Part shown: one piece after another, positions 18,301 through 25,550 of the stretch | Position numbering within the stretch: position 1 is the first letter of the stretch | Layout of the letters: each line of letters starts with the position of its first letter | Assembly (NCBI RefSeq): GCF_009745985.1 | Contig: NZ_WFIX01000175.1 | Coordinates: 372,001 to 436,000 of the forward strand | Length of the DNA stretch: 64,000 nucleotides | Origin: Microbacterium karelineae | Lineage (GTDB): Bacteria > Actinomycetota > Actinomycetes > Actinomycetales > Microbacteriaceae | Reading direction: 5' to 3' | Notes under the pieces: generated by a model | Database searches by the model: none | What the model was told of the DNA's origin: nothing | What the model saw: only the letters and a program-made list of their open reading frames with translations | Made by a program: the position numbers and the translations under genes

Positions 18301-18374
18301 GGGGATGTAGCTCAATGGTAGAGCCCCAGTCTTCCAAACTGGTCACGCGAGTTCGATTCTCGTCATCCCCTCCA
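18301..18374 (+). tRNA. tRNA-Gly (anticodon TCC)
   Basis: A complete cloverleaf is visible: acceptor GGGGATG pairs with CATCCCC, the anticodon stem-loop CCAGT-CTTCCAA-ACTGG reads TCC, and the T arm has GTTCGATTC. The discriminator is T and CCA is encoded. The 3' half (18326-18372) is repeated at 25551-25597, so this tRNA is the integration site of the mobile element. The element supplies the sequence after the repeat, which here includes the CCA end. Confidence 0.97.
18326..18372 (+). repeat. attL: 47-bp att repeat inside tRNA-Gly
   Basis: This is identical over 47 bp to 25551-25597. It spans the anticodon stem through the discriminator of tRNA-Gly and therefore preserves a functional tRNA at the left junction. 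Identity stops exactly at 18325/25550 and 18373/25598. Confidence 0.96.
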
Positions 18375-18391
18375 CTGAAGAAAAACGCTGG

Positions 18392-19648
18392 TCAGTGCTG
18401 GTTTTCGTCCGCCTCAATGGCATTCGCTCCGTCGGCCGTGATGGTGTTTCGTGCCAGCCGCGTGCCATTAGGGCTGTCGAAAGTGGCCCCTGCGAGGGCA
18501 TCCATACGGTGTGCGAGCTGGTCGGCGCGTTCGGCCGCGACGTGCTGATAGATCATCGACGCCGCCGCGGTGCGGTGTCCTGCGCGCGCCATCAGCTCGC
18601 GTGTCGTAGCTCCCGACTGTGCGGCGAGTGTGAGGCCAGCATGGCGCACGTCGTGCACGTGGAACTGGGGTGCCCCGACCTTCTTCGCTGCCTTGCGCCA
18701 CGCGTTCTGAAGTGATCCGCGCGTGAACGGGTTCCCGTTGCGTCCGACGAACATCGGCGACTTGGGGAATCGTCCCGCACCCGCAGGCTGTGCGTCGTCG
18801 TCATGGAATCTCGTCGGGGCGGCGAGGTGGTCGCGAAGGATCGCCGCGGTGCTCGGCGGGAGCGTGATCGTGCGACTCTCTCCTGTCTTTGTCGGAGTGA
18901 TCTTCACGGCACCGCCGACGGTCACGGCCTGGCGTTCGACACGGAGCGTTCCATGCTCGGCGTCGAAGTCGCCACGCTGCAGCGCGAGAAGCTCGCCGAG
19001 ACGAAGGTGCGCGCCGAACTTGACGCGCAACGGCGCGTGATACCAAGCGGGCATCGCGTCGACTATCCTCGCGAGCGTCTCGGGGGAGAGGTAGGGACGT
19101 TCCTCCGCCTTGGCGACGCCAGCGCCGACGATCCGACACGGGTTCTCCGCGATCATGCGATCCTCGACGGCTGTCGCGAGGATGCCGCGCAGGAGTGCGT
19201 ACGCCTGGCGCAGGCGAGCACTGCCGGGGGCGCGTTTGCTCGTGCTGCGCTGTGCCGTCTCGCGCCCATGCTTGGCGTGCCAGGCGCGCACCTCACGAGG
19301 TGTGATGGCGGATACGGGCATTCCGTGAAAGTGCGCCAGGTCTCGCGCGAGAAGGTCCTCGTACAACTCCTTCGTGCGCTCGGCGAGGTGGCCGCGTCTG
19401 CCGCCGTTGTCGATCCATCCGCGGGCGAACACGTCGAAGTGCTCGGCGCCGTCGCGGTGGTCACGGTAGACACCTCGGAGACGGTCAGCGCGCACCTCGG
19501 CGAGGTGGTCGAGCGCTTCCGCCTTCGTGGCGAATGTGCCCGGTGCGGTCATCGGCTTGCCGCGCGGGTCGGGATAGCGGGCCTGGTATCGGCCTGACGG
19601 GAGCTTGCGGACGGATCCGAAGTCGAGTCGGTTCTGTTTGCGAGCCAT
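18392..19648 (-). CDS. int: tyrosine site-specific integrase
   Basis: This recombinase (418 aa) should integrate and excise the element at tRNA-Gly. The N-terminal arm-binding domain contains SGRYQARYPDPRGK. The SAM-like core-binding domain follows. The catalytic domain has the first Arg in HLRLGELLAL, a Lys region at ITPTKTGESRTI, HDVRH (His and second Arg), GH in RAGHRT, and the nucleophile Tyr in SMIYQHV. All catalytic residues are present. The start MARKQNR at 19648 follows AAGGAGAG. The gene ends 20 bases from the tRNA, the usual position for tRNA-targeting integrases. Its 3' end contains a putative arm site (18451-18472). Confidence 0.95.
   Translation of the reverse strand: MARKQNRLDFGSVRKLPSGRYQARYPDPRGKPMTAPGTFATKAEALDHLAEVRADRLRGVYRDHRDGAEHFDVFARGWIDNGGRRGHLAERTKELYEDLLARDLAHFHGMPVSAITPREVRAWHAKHGRETAQRSTSKRAPGSARLRQAYALLRGILATAVEDRMIAENPCRIVGAGVAKAEERPYLSPETLARIVDAMPAWYHAPLRVKFGAHLRLGELLALQRGDFDAEHGTLRVERQAVTVGGAVKITPTKTGESRTITLPPSTAAILRDHLAAPTRFHDDDAQPAGAGRFPKSPMFVGRNGNPFTRGSLQNAWRKAAKKVGAPQFHVHDVRHAGLTLAAQSGATTRELMARAGHRTAAASMIYQHVAAERADQLAHRMDALAGATFDSPNGTRLARNTITADGANAIEADENQH
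18451..18472 (+). repeat. left copy of 22-bp putative integrase arm-type site
   Basis: The sequence GTGCCA-N4-GTGCCAT (N4 is GCCGC-like with its first base variable) recurs at 25428-25449 with 20 of 22 identical bases in the same orientation. It lies 79 bases inside the left att copy, within the last codons of int. Each copy holds two GTGCCA motifs ten bases apart, as expected for a pair of recombinase arm-binding sites. Confidence 0.6.
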
Positions 19649-19652
19649 GTCG

Positions 19653-20255
19653 TCAGCTCTCCTTGGTCTGTGTGGCGTTCGTCTCGGGGCGGCGCGCCCT
19701 ATTCCTGCGCCACTCGGCCAACTCGCGAAGGAGCTTCTTCGCCATCGGGAGACCATTGCCCTCTGCTGACCCGTACGCTTGCGCGAGGGCCTCCCGAATG
19801 TTCGGAACTCCCCGCGCCTGGAGGTCGTCGACGAGGTTGCCGAGGGTGCCATAGAAATCGTCGATGTCATCCTGAGTTACACCGCGTTGCCGCCGGTCGG
19901 GACGCATGGGTACTCGCGGCTGTGTCATGGCGCCTCCGGCCTCTCTCTGTCCGTCAGCGAGGTTCTGAAGGACGCCAACCGCTTCTGTCCCCGATCCGCG
20001 CCCGAAGGCGCCTCCGGGCATCATCGCGCCTAGTGCGCGGGCGACACGTTCGCCCGGAATGCACGCTAGGAGCTTCTGCGTCATCGGCACTGCCTGCCGA
20101 TCGGTCAGGTTGATGATTCTGATGCTCGTAAGTGCGGGGCGTCCGGCGACGAGGTCGACGGTTGCGTTCAGTGCGTACTCGGGTCGCCACGGTGCCCGGA
20201 AGCCCTGAATGAGCCACCCGTGCTGGTTGTCCAATGTGATCCGCAGGTCTGCCAT
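19653..20255 (-). CDS. unknown protein encoded upstream of the integrase
   Basis: This 200-residue protein has no assigned function. The N-terminal half (MADLRITLDNQHGWLIQGF, VDLVAGRPALTSIRIINLT) looks like a small beta-rich domain. The C-terminal half is helical and charged, with QDDIDDFYGTLGNLVDDLQARG and an RR-rich tail. No helix-turn-helix is evident. It ends four bases before the integrase start, so the two should be cotranscribed. The position, divergent from the excisionase-like gene, is where a lysogeny or copy-control regulator is usually found. That role is only inferred from position. Confidence 0.7.
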   Translation of the reverse strand: MADLRITLDNQHGWLIQGFRAPWRPEYALNATVDLVAGRPALTSIRIINLTDRQAVPMTQKLLACIPGERVARALGAMMPGGAFGRGSGTEAVGVLQNLADGQREAGGAMTQPRVPMRPDRRQRGVTQDDIDDFYGTLGNLVDDLQARGVPNIREALAQAYGSAEGNGLPMAKKLLRELAEWRRNRARRPETNATQTKES

Positions 20256-20261
20256 GACCAT

Positions 20262-20267
20262 AGTGTA
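20262..20267 (-). promoter_or_regulatory. -10 box for a leaderless transcript of the 19653-20255 gene
   Basis: On the minus strand TACACT is followed by exactly six bases and then the ATG at 20255, with no ribosome-binding site. This is the standard geometry of leaderless actinobacterial genes. No clear -35 was seen. Confidence 0.45.
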
Positions 20268-20362
20268 ACCCAAAACATGCTCCAGGGGTACAGAAGTGGG
20301 CTTTGCTTGCGTCAGGACGTCGCGAAGAAGGCGTCTCAGGCACCTGATTGGAAGGTAAAGCC

Positions 20363-20605
20363 ATGGTCATCAAGCTCTCGGAAACTGCCGTCGAGAAGAA
20401 ACGCCGTGAGGCGGCACAGTTGGCGATCCGTGAATACGACGCCGTAGACATCCCCACGGCAGCCTCAGCCGTTGGGCTCGCCCCTCGTGTCATTCAGGAG
20501 AAGGTCGCCGAAGGCGGAATCCCGTCGTTCCGTATCGGCCGCTCGATCCGCATCCCGACGTCGTACCTGCGTGACCTGCTCATGATCGAAGCGAGCGAGA
20601 AGTGA
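20363..20605 (+). CDS. excisionase-like MerR/HTH_17 DNA-binding protein
   Basis: This 80-residue protein has a winged-helix DNA-binding core: DIPTAASAVGLAPRVIQEKVAEGGIPSFRIGRSIRIP, the classic layout of excisionase-family (HTH_17) proteins. It probably directs excision by bending the att site, or regulates the operon. The ATG at 20363 follows GGAAGG at seven bases. A TTG further upstream (20348) is less likely. It is the first gene of a rightward run in which every start overlaps the previous stop. Confidence 0.82.
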   Translation: MVIKLSETAVEKKRREAAQLAIREYDAVDIPTAASAVGLAPRVIQEKVAEGGIPSFRIGRSIRIPTSYLRDLLMIEASEK

Positions 20606-20919
20606 ACCCCGCCGCGACCCCGGTAGCCGACCCCCTCACGCCCACGATGCGGCAGGCCCTCGCCGAAGTGCACCAGCTTCGTCGCGAGTCGGGGCGGCTG
20701 TGGCTCCGCGCTTACGCGCCAGAGGTCCGGCAGGAGTTCCTTCTCGACCGTCTCGCCCGAGTCGCCGAGCTGGAAACGCTCGACGAGCGTGGCGACCTCG
20801 ATGACTACTGGACGCGCGTCATGGGATCGCTCGGCCAGTCGATGGGCGACATCCGCCAGCCGGTAGAGATGTTCGTTCCTGTCGCGCACCTCGACGAGCC
20901 CGAAAGAAGCGCGGCATGA
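20602..20919 (+). CDS. small unknown protein in the element operon
   Basis: This 105-residue protein has a Pro/Thr-rich N-terminus and a central amphipathic helix (MRQALAEVHQLRRESGRLW, then FLLDRLARVAELETL). No motif identifies it. The GTG start overlaps the excisionase-like stop by four bases (GTGA), and its end overlaps the ATPase start by four bases (ATGA). Being between a DNA-binding protein and a replication ATPase suggests a DNA-transaction role, but that is context only. Confidence 0.65.
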   Translation: MNPAATPVADPLTPTMRQALAEVHQLRRESGRLWLRAYAPEVRQEFLLDRLARVAELETLDERGDLDDYWTRVMGSLGQSMGDIRQPVEMFVPVAHLDEPERSAA

Positions 20920-22160
20920 GCGCCGCCGTCGAGATGAACGCCAGACTCGCCAGAGCGCGCGAGATGGGTTCCTACGACGACCTTTCCGAGCGCGACACCT
21001 CCGGGGTTTTCGTAGGTGCGAGCCGGTTCGACGCGGAATGGCTCATGAGTCAGAACTTTCCGCCCATCTCATACGTGATCCCCGGAATCCTGCCCGAGGG
21101 GCTATCGATGCTCGTCGGAGCCCCGAAGGTCGGCAAAAGTTGGTTCGTTCTCGACCTCGCGTGCGCGGTGGCTACTGGTCGCGACGCTCTCGGCGCTATC
21201 GCTGTCGGCGACGCCCGCCCGGTCCTCTACCTAGCACTGGAGGACGGCCAGAGGCGCCTTCAGGATCGCATTCGGGCACTCGGCGCTCCCTGGTCAAGGA
21301 ACCTCGTGTTTGAGGTCTCAGCGGGCCGTGACGAGGTGCTAGATCACATCCACGAGTTCATGGAACGTCATCACGAACGTAAGCCCGTCGTATTCCTCGA
21401 CACGCTCGGCAAGGTCATGCCGCCCGCCACGGCAGGGGAGACCGACTATGCACGCGACTACCGCGTGGGCGGTGCCCTAAAGGGGCTTGCGGACGACGTG
21501 CCGGGAGCTGCGATCGTCGTCGTGCACCACACCCGCAAGGCCATGTCAGACGACTTCCTCGACTCGGTCAGCGGCACTCAGGGTCTCGCCGGATCCGCCG
21601 ATACGGTCATCGTCCTCCGCCGCGAACGGACGAAGGTGAACGGCGTTCTCTCGGTCACCTCACGCGATGCGCCCGAAGGGGAGTATCAGCTGATTTGCGA
21701 TGGCGTTCGTTGGATGCTCGATGGTGACGATCTCGCCCAAGCGCGTGAGGCGCTCGCCGAGTCGCGGGCTGTAGGGAATCTCGGGGATCGATCCGCCGAG
21801 GTCCTCCGCTACGTCAATGACAACCCCGCCGGGGTGCGGGCCGCAGACGTAGAGGCCGCTCTCGATATTGCGGATGCCCGAACGCTCCTCGGACGTCTGT
21901 ACGACTCGGGCCGGATCCAGAAGCCCGCACGTGGTCTGTACACCCCTGTTGCAAGCGTTGCAAGCGTTGCAAGTGCCGAGGGGAGCGGCTCTGCCGATGC
22001 AACACATGCAACGGATGCAACACCGCCTGGGCGGGACGCAACGTGCGCAATTGACGGATGCGACGCTCCACCCGTGCCCGGCAACTACGGGACGTGCAAA
22101 GACATGGGCGATGAGCACCTCGTGTTCCGCTCCGACACCGAAGCGGGGGTGCTCCGATGA
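20916..22160 (+). CDS. RepA-like RecA-fold ATPase (putative replication helicase)
   Basis: This 414-residue protein has the AAA_25/RepA hexameric helicase core. Walker A is GAPKVGKS near residues 68-75, Walker B is VVFLDTL near 158-164, followed by the IVVVHHTRK motif and TQGLAGSADTVIVLRRER, all typical of plasmid and phage RepA-family ATPases. A winged-helix-like region follows (SAEVLRYVNDNPAGVRAADVEAAL). The C-terminus has repeats ASVASVAS and DATHATDAT and four cysteines (CAIDGCD, GTCKD plus one earlier) that could bind zinc. The repeat-coding DNA forms an iteron-like array. The likely job is replication of the excised element. Confidence 0.85.
   Translation: MSAAVEMNARLARAREMGSYDDLSERDTSGVFVGASRFDAEWLMSQNFPPISYVIPGILPEGLSMLVGAPKVGKSWFVLDLACAVATGRDALGAIAVGDARPVLYLALEDGQRRLQDRIRALGAPWSRNLVFEVSAGRDEVLDHIHEFMERHHERKPVVFLDTLGKVMPPATAGETDYARDYRVGGALKGLADDVPGAAIVVVHHTRKAMSDDFLDSVSGTQGLAGSADTVIVLRRERTKVNGVLSVTSRDAPEGEYQLICDGVRWMLDGDDLAQAREALAESRAVGNLGDRSAEVLRYVNDNPAGVRAADVEAALDIADARTLLGRLYDSGRIQKPARGLYTPVASVASVASAEGSGSADATHATDATPPGRDATCAIDGCDAPPVPGNYGTCKDMGDEHLVFRSDTEAGVLR
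21948..22023. repeat. iteron-like array, two opposed sets of three 9-bp repeats
   Basis: GTTGCAAGC/T occurs three times at exact 9-bp spacing (21948-21974). After 22 bases, ATGCAAC plus two bases occurs three times at 9-bp spacing (21997-22023). The cores GTTGCA and TGCAAC are reverse complements, so the sets face each other. They lie inside the RepA-like gene and encode Ser-Val-Ala and Asp-Ala-Thr-like tripeptides. An origin or regulator-binding role is possible. A coding-repeat explanation is not excluded. Confidence 0.55.
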
Positions 22161-22375
22161 GACCGCGCCCTCAGCCGCCAAAGCCCGCGAGCCGATCCGG
22201 CCTGCGTCATTCGATCACTCACGACGTGCGCGATGTGCTCGCGCGCATCCCCGACGACGCGTCAGTCGCTATCGCTCAGAACGCGCTCTATCCGGCGGGC
22301 ATCGCCATGCCGTACCCGGTCGTCGAGTCGTGGCTCGACGAGATCCGCAACGAAGGAGAACCCCATGACCAGTGA
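22157..22375 (+). CDS. small unknown protein (72 aa)
   Basis: A 72-residue protein with a basic, Pro-rich N-terminus and a helical middle (HDVRDVLARIPDDASVAIAQNAL). It has no cysteines and no recognised motif. It starts inside the stop of the RepA-like gene (ATGA) and overlaps the next gene by 11 bases. The coupled position and normal codon use are the main evidence that it is real. Confidence 0.6.
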   Translation: MRPRPQPPKPASRSGLRHSITHDVRDVLARIPDDASVAIAQNALYPAGIAMPYPVVESWLDEIRNEGEPHDQ

Positions 22376-22619
22376 CAACGCCATCACGGCGCCCTCGCGG
22401 ATCATCGATCCCACCCTGTGCGACGAATGCGGCCACGAGCTGACGCTCACGCGCGGCGCCCTCGCGGCAGGGCTCAGGCACCCGCTCTGCGCCCTCAGAG
22501 GCACGCTCACGGCCTCCGCGACCGTCGATGATGCGGAGGCCCTCGCGGTGCGCTCGTGGCGCGTGCAGACCGTGCGAGAGCGGCTCGCCCGAGCCCGCAT
22601 GAAAGGGGCTCGATCATGA
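22365..22619 (+). CDS. small Cys-containing unknown protein (84 aa)
   Basis: An 84-residue protein with CDECGHELTLTRG and a later HPLCAL, which together resemble a short zinc ribbon. The C-terminus is a basic helix (RVQTVRERLARARMKG). The ATG at 22365 follows GGAGAACCCC. It overlaps the genes on both sides. It could bind nucleic acid, but there is no family assignment. Confidence 0.62.
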   Translation: MTSDNAITAPSRIIDPTLCDECGHELTLTRGALAAGLRHPLCALRGTLTASATVDDAEALAVRSWRVQTVRERLARARMKGARS

Positions 22620-22837
22620 CCGCCAGACAGCGCGACGCATTCGGCAGGCCGCTCACTGCAACGCTCGTCGCTGCCGACGCTTGCCCCGACTGCAACGCCG
22701 ACGTGTCGGTCGTCGAGATCGAACCGGGCGTGTACAAGGGCACGATCCTCCACGACGAGACATGCCCGTACCTGAGTGCCCGAGAGCAGCGCATCGCGAG
22801 AGCACGCGAGGGACTGCGCGATCGGGGGCTCCGATGA
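22616..22837 (+). CDS. small Cys-containing unknown protein (73 aa)
   Basis: A 73-residue protein with CPDCNAD and HDETCPYL, a C-x2-C plus H/C pattern consistent with one zinc site, followed by a basic helix (REQRIARAREGLRDRGLR). It overlaps the genes before and after by four bases each. Similar charged tails in this and the previous protein suggest the two may be related. Confidence 0.62.
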   Translation: MTARQRDAFGRPLTATLVAADACPDCNADVSVVEIEPGVYKGTILHDETCPYLSAREQRIARAREGLRDRGLR

Positions 22838-23076
22838 TGATCTCCACGATCGACCCGCGCGACATCGCCAAGCGATCGGCCTACCCCATGGAGCGAGTGC
22901 GCGAAGTGCTCGACGGCCTCGTCAATAAGGGCGTCCTGCGCGAGTACGGCGGGATCTACTTCCGCGCCTCGACCGATCAGACCCGGCACGAGATCGAGGA
23001 GTACCTCACGCATGAGATCCGCCTCGGATTCATGCTCGCCGCCGTCAACACGACCACGAACGGAGACACGAAATGA
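22834..23076 (+). CDS. small winged-helix-like protein (80 aa)
   Basis: An 80-residue protein in which DPRDIAKRSAYPMERVREVLDGLVNKGVLREYGGIYFRA reads as a winged helix-turn-helix (helix, recognition helix, then the wing). It may regulate the operon. Two adjacent ATG codons are present. The first overlaps the preceding stop (ATGATG). The C-terminus is an acidic helix followed by a short Thr/Asn-rich tail. Confidence 0.6.
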   Translation: MMISTIDPRDIAKRSAYPMERVREVLDGLVNKGVLREYGGIYFRASTDQTRHEIEEYLTHEIRLGFMLAAVNTTTNGDTK

Positions 23077-24011
23077 CCAGTCAGAAGTACGCCACCCTGC
23101 CCGAATCGATCTGCCGGACCTGCGGCGACAAAGTGCGCGCCGGGAGCGGCGAGAGCGACGGCCTGCGCACCGTCGACGAGCGCGGGACTGTCGTCCTCCT
23201 CGCCGAGGCCGACCGTCCGGGCGGAGGTCGCGTGACCGACCCGCCGCACGCCTGGACTCGCACCTGCGCGCGCTGCGCAGGGATGACCGACGCGGAGATC
23301 GTCGGCGAAGTGACCGGGCTCGACGACACGACCACTCGTGACGTGCTCGCGATCACGCACCCCGTGACGGCCGAGCGAACCCTCACGATGGTTATCGACG
23401 GGCTGCGCGTCCCCCATGTCACGGCCGAGACGCTCACCGAGCGGACAGGCTCGCGGTGGGCGCACCTATCCGCGGAAGACCGTCGCGAGATCCGGGCACA
23501 GGTCATCCGTTGGCGCCCGCGCACCGGCCTCCACGAGGACACCGAAGGGCGCGGTTCGTGCGCGCTGTGTGGCGCCCAGCGGGCCGAGAGGTGGCTCGAC
23601 GACGCGGAGCCGCTCAACTGGGACGACGGCTCGCCTGCCGCCCTGTGTGGGCCGTGCGGCAGCGTGTGGAAGCGGCGCGGGCGGCCAGGCCGCGGAGCAT
23701 CCCGACGCCTCGCCGCCGTCGGCATCGAAGCCTCAACTGGCCTGAGCTTCCTGGGGCTCGACGAGACCGACGACGCCGAACGGTTCCGCTGCTACATCCA
23801 GGTGCCAGACGCGAGCCCAGACGAGGGATACGCCGAACCGTGGGCGTACTCGCCGAACGTCGCCGACTTCCGCGAGGAGACGTGGACCGCGCACCCGTCT
23901 CTCGCGCCCGAGACCGACCGCGAGCGGTTCGAGTCCCTCCGCGCCGCAAGAGACGCGGAGAACGCCGCGCAGAGGTCGGCGCAGGCCATCCCCGCCTGGA
24001 CCCTCGCGTAG
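23073..24011 (+). CDS. unknown Cys-rich protein (312 aa)
   Basis: This is the last gene of the rightward operon. It has several CxxC pairs: CRTCGD near residue 14, TCARCAG near 65-70, CALCGAQ near 160-170 and LCGPCGSVW near 190-200, suggesting two or more zinc ribbons. A VPHVTAETLTERTGS segment may be a helix-turn-helix. The C-terminal third is acidic and free of cysteine. It is translationally coupled to the preceding gene (ATGA) and is followed by a strong terminator. I know no function for it. Confidence 0.7.
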   Translation: MTSQKYATLPESICRTCGDKVRAGSGESDGLRTVDERGTVVLLAEADRPGGGRVTDPPHAWTRTCARCAGMTDAEIVGEVTGLDDTTTRDVLAITHPVTAERTLTMVIDGLRVPHVTAETLTERTGSRWAHLSAEDRREIRAQVIRWRPRTGLHEDTEGRGSCALCGAQRAERWLDDAEPLNWDDGSPAALCGPCGSVWKRRGRPGRGASRRLAAVGIEASTGLSFLGLDETDDAERFRCYIQVPDASPDEGYAEPWAYSPNVADFREETWTAHPSLAPETDRERFESLRAARDAENAAQRSAQAIPAWTLA

Positions 24012-24023
24012 CGCCGATACGAC

Positions 24024-24059
24024 GAACGCCCCCGAGAGCTGACCAACTCGGGGGCGTTC
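24024..24059. terminator. terminator between convergent element operons
   Basis: A perfect 13-bp stem (GAACGCCCCCGAG at 24024-24036, complement at 24047-24059) with a 10-base loop lies just after the rightward operon. It also faces the leftward gene ending at 24088. Confidence 0.85.
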
Positions 24060-24087
24060 CTCATCCCGCAAGGAGGGTAGCGGGAAC

Positions 24088-24543
24088 CTAGGCAGGATCG
24101 TCATCGACCCCCGCGACCAACTCGCGACCATCGCGGAACGTGAGCACCTCGGCGACAAGCTCGTCGATCTCACGATCCGTCTCTAGCGACACCTCGGTGC
24201 GCGTCGGCGCATCCAAGCCGTCGAGCGCCGCCTGACGCTGCATCACAGCAACCGCCGCCCGCACGGCGCCAGGACGCTGCTCCAGCGCATCCGCAAACGC
24301 CTGCTTCCACAACGCCTCGCCCCGCTCACGCGCCAGCTCGCGGAGCTGCTCACGATCCGGCTGCGGAACGTCATCGAAGAAGTTCTTCACCGCACGATGA
24401 GCACCCGGCGCGTCGCTGAAACCGACCTGATCGGCGATCTCCTCCCATGTGAACCCGGCCACGCGTAGTGACCAGGCTTCACTGGCTCGGCGAGCGGCGT
24501 CCGCTTTCACCGGTGTCTTTGGCAGCTGGTTGGCACGAGGCAT
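24088..24543 (-). CDS. TerS-like helix-turn-helix protein
   Basis: This 151-residue protein resembles the small terminase subunits and related homeodomain-like proteins of actinophages. The N-terminal helix-turn-helix is RRASEAWSLRVAGFTWEEIA followed by DQVGFSDAPGAHRAV. A helical oligomerisation region comes next, and then the AALDGLDAPTRTEV segment seen in such proteins. In satellites a TerS homologue redirects packaging of a helper phage. Here that is inference. It is leaderless: TAAAAT lies six bases before the ATG. No large terminase is present. Confidence 0.65.
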   Translation of the reverse strand: MPRANQLPKTPVKADAARRASEAWSLRVAGFTWEEIADQVGFSDAPGAHRAVKNFFDDVPQPDREQLRELARERGEALWKQAFADALEQRPGAVRAAVAVMQRQAALDGLDAPTRTEVSLETDREIDELVAEVLTFRDGRELVAGVDDDPA

Positions 24544-24549
24544 GTCTCT

Positions 24550-24555
24550 ATTTTA
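24550..24555 (-). promoter_or_regulatory. -10 box for leaderless TerS-like transcript
   Basis: On the minus strand TAAAAT is followed by six bases and the ATG at 24543. No Shine-Dalgarno sequence is present. The surrounding 50 bases are visibly AT-rich for this genome. Confidence 0.5.
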
Positions 24556-24594
24556 GCTTGTGATCAGGTATTTAGCCTCGTGTCGCGAATGCGG

Positions 24595-25254
24595 CTATTC
24601 GACGCCGTCGAGGAAGATGAACGCATCGGGGTCCATGACGGCAGCGATTCGCCACGTTCCGCCGGGGGCGTCTTCGGTGGGGACCGACACGCAGACGTTG
24701 CCGTCGGCTTTCGCGCCGGGATACATGACGCCGACGTCGCGGAACGCGTTGGGCATCATCACGATGCAGGCTGTGCCGTACAGGTAGGGGTAGCTGTTCC
24801 CGCCCGCGGTGACATAGGTGATGTCGAGAGAATCGACCGGCGATGCACCCTCAGGTTGTGATTCCTCGACCGCTTCGACGTGGAACGGCGCGACGATGTA
24901 CGAGTGTCCATCGTCTGGCGCGGGGTTGTACTGGTCGTGCGGCTGAATCGTGTTCTCCCAGCCGTTCGGGTCGCTGGCGCCGACGGCGAACTTCCACATT
25001 GAATCGCTCGCGTACTGCGTGAGCGTGTCGACGGGGATCGGATTCTCGCGAGTGCCCGCTGCGGGCTCAGGGTCGGGCGTCGGGGTCGGCGTTGACGTCT
25101 CCACAGGCTCCTGCATCGGCGTCTGCGCTTCCTCCGTCTCGGAAGCGGCTGGAACGTCGACAGGCTCCTGCATGGGCGGACTCGTGCATCCGGTCAGCGC
25201 GAGCGTCGTTGCTGCGAGCGCGAACAGGGCGTTGCGGGCGTGATTGGTGCGCAC
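24595..25254 (-). CDS. element-encoded lipoprotein
   Basis: This 219-residue predicted lipoprotein has a basic start (MRTNHAR), a hydrophobic segment and the lipobox LALTGC. A low-complexity linker follows with two copies of PMQEPV and a Thr/Pro run. The mature domain (GTRENPIPV onward) resembles DUF4352-like extracytoplasmic domains. Two cysteines in the C-terminal part could form a disulfide. The GTG start follows AAAGGAAT. Cell-surface lipoproteins carried by phages can block superinfection, so it may be cargo that protects the host. There is no direct evidence for that. Confidence 0.82.
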   Translation of the reverse strand: MRTNHARNALFALAATTLALTGCTSPPMQEPVDVPAASETEEAQTPMQEPVETSTPTPTPDPEPAAGTRENPIPVDTLTQYASDSMWKFAVGASDPNGWENTIQPHDQYNPAPDDGHSYIVAPFHVEAVEESQPEGASPVDSLDITYVTAGGNSYPYLYGTACIVMMPNAFRDVGVMYPGAKADGNVCVSVPTEDAPGGTWRIAAVMDPDAFIFLDGVE

Positions 25255-25550
25255 GGGGTATTCCTTTGTGATCGGCGAGCGGACAACTCGCGGTGCTGTG
25301 GGCCGTCACACTACTCGGCAGGGGCGACACTGCGGAACCATCCCGATCGCCCAAACCTCGCGAACATGCGGAGGGTGAATCCCCGCGTTTCGGGTGCCGC
25401 GTTTTCGAATCGGCAGGGGTAGGGGGCGTGCCACCCGCGTGCCATAAGGAGTGGCACGAAGGTGATTCAGCCTGCTACAGGATGCAACGTCGACGAGGGG
25501 GCTTGATCAACTCCTGCCTGACATCGTGGGGATGACGGTTCACGCCGGTA
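25255..25550. other. right-end non-coding region of the element
   Basis: About 300 bases between the lipoprotein start and attR hold no convincing gene. It contains the right arm-type repeat (25428-25449) and, next to it, an inverted TGGCAC (25452-25457). This layout fits one arm of attP. The lipoprotein promoter should lie here, but I could not single it out. Confidence 0.6.
25428..25449 (+). repeat. right copy of 22-bp putative integrase arm-type site
   Basis: This matches 18451-18472 at 20 of 22 positions in the same orientation and lies 101 bases inside attR. In the excised circle the two copies would flank the att core on either side, as P and P' arms do. Confidence 0.6.

Noticed and set aside
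21948-22023. CRISPR-like repeat array
   Set aside because: Units are only 9 bp with no unique spacers between them, and the whole array is coding. No cas genes anywhere in the window.
24024-24059. Attachment or transposon inverted repeat
   Set aside because: The palindrome is single-copy, lies directly after a stop codon between convergent genes and has terminator geometry.
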